The notes beneath the pieces are model-generated. The model was not told the origin of the DNA. It searched no databases and was given only the letters and a program-made list of their open reading frames with translations. A DNA stretch of 64,000 bases from Agrobacterium larrymoorei (GTDB lineage Bacteria; Pseudomonadota; Alphaproteobacteria; Rhizobiales; Rhizobiaceae): assembly GCF_013322225.1 (NCBI RefSeq), contig NZ_JAAMFB010000003.1, positions 1 through 64,000 on the forward strand, in the 5' to 3' direction. Below are positions 61,963-64,000 of this stretch, one piece after another. The translations under genes were made by a program, and so were the position numbers. Position 1 is the first letter of the stretch. Each line of letters starts with the position of its first letter.

Positions 61963-63306
61963 ATGATCGTTCACGCTGAAACTGCTTTTTTGTCAGAGGG
62001 CTGGGCAAAGAACGTCCGTATGGAAATCGCGGAGGGAAAGATCATTTCGCTGCAGGTTGGCGCTGCAGCAGCGGTAGGGGATGAGCAGTATAAGGTCATT
62101 GTTCCTGCCATGCCGAACCTTCACAGCCACGCTTTTCAGCGGGCAATGGCTGGCATGGTCGAAACGCGCGGCACGACGGAAGACAGCTTCTGGAGCTGGC
62201 GCACACTGATGTACAAATTCGCGCTCACGATGACACCGGATCAGATGGAAGCGGTTGCTGCTCAGCTTTATGTGGAAATGCTGGAAGCGGGCTTCGGTCG
62301 CGTTGGCGAGTTCCACTATATGCATCACGATAGGGACGGCGGGCATTATGCCAATATTGCCGAACTGGCAGAACGCATCGCATCGGCAGCATCGGAAACG
62401 GGTATCGCGCTGACGCTGCTGCCGGTGCTCTACGCCCACTCCGGCTTTGGCGGAATGGAGCCCGTGGAAGGCCAGCGGCGTTTCATCAATTCCACGGACA
62501 GCTTCGCGCGCCTGTTCGAAGGATGCCAGAGGGCGGCCTCCGCTCTGCCTCAGAGCATCGTCGGCGTGGCACCGCACAGCTTGCGCGCGGTGACGCCGGA
62601 GGAATTGGCGTTCGCCGCCGGTTTTGCACCCGATGCGCCTGTCCACATTCATATTGCCGAACAGGTTAAAGAGGTCGAAGACTGCATGGCTTGGTCCGGC
62701 AAACGTCCGGTGGAGTGGCTGATGGAGAATGCCGATCTGACGGATCGCTGGTGCCTGATCCACGCCACCCATATGACCGATGCCGAGACGACGGGTGTTG
62801 CAAAAAGCGGTGCTGTCGCAGGGCTATGCCCCATTACCGAAGCCAATCTTGGCGATGGGACATTCCCGGCAGCCACCTTTATGGGAGCAGGGGGGGCTGT
62901 CGGCATTGGCTCGGATAGCAATGTGCTGATCGGCGTCGGCGACGAATTACGGCAACTGGAATATTCTCAACGCTTGGCTCACCGTGCCCGCAATGTCATT
63001 TCTCCCGCGAACGGTTCTACCGGCCGCACGCTATTCGATGCAGCGCTGACGGGTGGCGGGCAGGCCTTGGGCGCTAGGGCCGGGATTTCAGAGGGTCGGG
63101 CTGCGGATTTCGTTTCCCTCAACATCCAGAACGCACCTTATCTCGAAGGCGATCATCTGCTGGATGGCTGGGTTTTTGGCAATCTGGTAAAACCGAACAC
63201 GGTGTGGATCAATGGCAAGGCAATGGTGCGGGACGGCCGCCATGTGAGGCGTGAGGAAATTTCGCGTCGCTTCCAGCAAACCATGCGGCAGCTTCTGACA
63301 GTCTAA
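61963..63306 (+). CDS. hutF: Formimidoylglutamate deiminase
   Basis: Removes ammonia from N-formimino-glutamate to give N-formylglutamate, the substrate of HutG. The 447-residue amidohydrolase has the metal-binding MPNLHSHAFQRAMAGM (near 48), FHYMHHDRDG near 115, VAPHSLRAVTPEE near 202, and IGSDSNVLIGVGDELRQLEY (near 315). The ATG at 61963 has TGGAGG upstream; an earlier in-frame ATG at 61894 lies before the operator and is rejected. It is divergent from hutI. With hutI, H, G and U the five-step pathway is complete. Confidence 0.95.
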   Translation: MIVHAETAFLSEGWAKNVRMEIAEGKIISLQVGAAAAVGDEQYKVIVPAMPNLHSHAFQRAMAGMVETRGTTEDSFWSWRTLMYKFALTMTPDQMEAVAAQLYVEMLEAGFGRVGEFHYMHHDRDGGHYANIAELAERIASAASETGIALTLLPVLYAHSGFGGMEPVEGQRRFINSTDSFARLFEGCQRAASALPQSIVGVAPHSLRAVTPEELAFAAGFAPDAPVHIHIAEQVKEVEDCMAWSGKRPVEWLMENADLTDRWCLIHATHMTDAETTGVAKSGAVAGLCPITEANLGDGTFPAATFMGAGGAVGIGSDSNVLIGVGDELRQLEYSQRLAHRARNVISPANGSTGRTLFDAALTGGGQALGARAGISEGRAADFVSLNIQNAPYLEGDHLLDGWVFGNLVKPNTVWINGKAMVRDGRHVRREEISRRFQQTMRQLLTV

Positions 63307-63412
63307 ATTTCTTGGCGATTGCTAATATGGGCTTTGCGCGACCTTGACTTCGCCCGTTCGCTCGTCAAGTCATGTTTTGGATCAAGGAGTTGGAGCGAGC
63401 GTGTCGTAACGG

Positions 63413-64000
63413 ATGCGAACCGCTCTCGTGGAGTTCAAAGACCAGATGCCAAATTTTCTTCGCCAGCTTTCGCCGACGGGTCTCGGCGTTGCGGTCATGC
63501 TCGTTGGCATGCTGCTGTTTGCGCTCAACGACGCGCTGGGAAAATGGATGGTGGCGACCTACAGCCTCGGTCAGGTCGTACTGGTCAGAAGTGCCGCTGC
63601 CATCGTCATTCTCGGACCGATCCTGTGGAAGGCCGGTCTGTCCAGGTTGGTGAATGTCGAGCGTCCCGGCTTGCAGGTGGCCCGTGTGTTTTTCTCCACG
63701 GCAGAACTGTTCTGCTTTTACTTTGCCGTCACGGCCCTGCCGCTGGCGGATGTCATGACCTACTGGCTGGCGGCACCGATATATGTGGCGGCGCTCTCGC
63801 CCTTTCTGTTGGGTGAAAAGGTTGGCTGGCGGCGCTGGACCGCAATCGGCATCGGCTTTATCGGCGTCCTGATCGCCCTCAAACCGAGTTCGGCTTCTCT
63901 CACAAGTGCTGCGCTGTTTTCCATTCTCGGCAGTGCTGCCTTCGCCTTCATGATGCTATCGGGTCGTCAGCTTCGCAATACGCCGGATACGGTTCTCGCC
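63413..64000 (+). CDS. DMT/EamA family transporter, 5' part only
   Basis: A membrane carrier cut by the end of the window after 196 codons. The open frame continues to the last base without a stop. Hydrophobic spans are seen at VAVMLVGMLLFALNDALG (near 27; partly shown), AAAIVILGPILW near 60, AELFCFYFAVTALPLADVMT (near 101), and APIYVAALSPFLLG near 124. This pattern is the first EamA repeat and the start of the second. The substrate is unknown. The start is either the ATG at 63413 or 63446; GGAG lies 12 bases before the latter. It follows hutF by about 107 bases and may not be part of the hut group. Confidence 0.75.
   Translation, partial: MRTALVEFKDQMPNFLRQLSPTGLGVAVMLVGMLLFALNDALGKWMVATYSLGQVVLVRSAAAIVILGPILWKAGLSRLVNVERPGLQVARVFFSTAELFCFYFAVTALPLADVMTYWLAAPIYVAALSPFLLGEKVGWRRWTAIGIGFIGVLIALKPSSASLTSAALFSILGSAAFAFMMLSGRQLRNTPDTVLA

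Noticed and set aside
1-64000. CRISPR array, tRNA, rRNA, prophage or insertion sequence
   Set aside because: No regularly spaced repeats, tRNA-like cloverleaf, rRNA core sequence, integrase or transposase was found on reading both strands.

Overview
The window looks like a chromosomal segment from a member of the Rhizobiaceae, most likely Agrobacterium or a close Rhizobium relative. The reasons are: G+C by eye close to 60 percent; an irr gene divergent from fabA-fabB-fabI; a phn (C-P lyase) cluster of the alphaproteobacterial type with two phnE genes and a DUF1045 gene; a YejABEF-type transporter; and several intergenic hairpin repeats of the kind common in this order. No rRNA, tRNA, CRISPR, prophage or insertion sequence was found. 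This placement is inferred from gene content and order, not from a database search.

Layout. 1-10 kb: cysteine synthesis (cysK), an exporter, dut, prfC, coaBC, small enzymes and lepA. 10-10.6 kb: a ccdA antitoxin gene with a ccdB toxin gene broken by one stop codon, directly behind lepA. 10.6-14.6 kb: a small membrane protein, a MocR regulator divergent from an EamA transporter, and a GH25 lipoprotein. 15-17.6 kb: exbB-exbD-tonB. 17.6-30.7 kb: the phosphonate cluster, with phnF reading left and phnGHIJKL plus a hexapeptide acyltransferase gene, phnCDE1E2, a 2H phosphoesterase (DUF1045) gene, phnM and phnN reading right. 30.9-37.9 kb: a leftward run of central-metabolism and envelope genes (malate/lactate dehydrogenase family, gpmA, dapB, an MsbA-like ABC exporter, glk, mgsA, mepA). 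38.1-44 kb: yejABEF peptide importer. 44-48.1 kb: two FAD amine oxidoreductases flanking a glutamine-synthetase-like ligase behind a good sigma-54 promoter. 48.1-53.4 kb: gntK, a secreted protein, a TRIC channel, irr, fabA, fabB, fabI. 53.4-56 kb: mmsA and a divergent LysR gene. 56-63.3 kb: histidine utilisation (hutIHGUD leftward, hutF rightward). 63.4 kb to the end: a truncated DMT transporter.

How the parts fit. The phn cluster encodes uptake (PhnCDE), triphosphate loading (PhnGHIL, PhnM), C-P bond cleavage (PhnJ with PhnK) and PRPP formation (PhnN). PhnP is absent, and the DUF1045 protein is the obvious candidate for opening the cyclic ribose phosphate. Pho boxes precede phnG and phnC, and a dyad next to phnG fits a PhnF operator. 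The hut genes give the HutF/HutG route from histidine to glutamate.

Less expected items: a 31-residue membrane peptide encoded antisense between phnI and phnJ; the nonsense-broken ccdB; a duplicated mmsA tail forming a mini-ORF that overlaps the mmsA stop; and two families of structured palindromic elements, one with paired changes in the outer arms. No wholly new multi-gene system is evident. The phn-embedded small peptide and the element families are the best leads.
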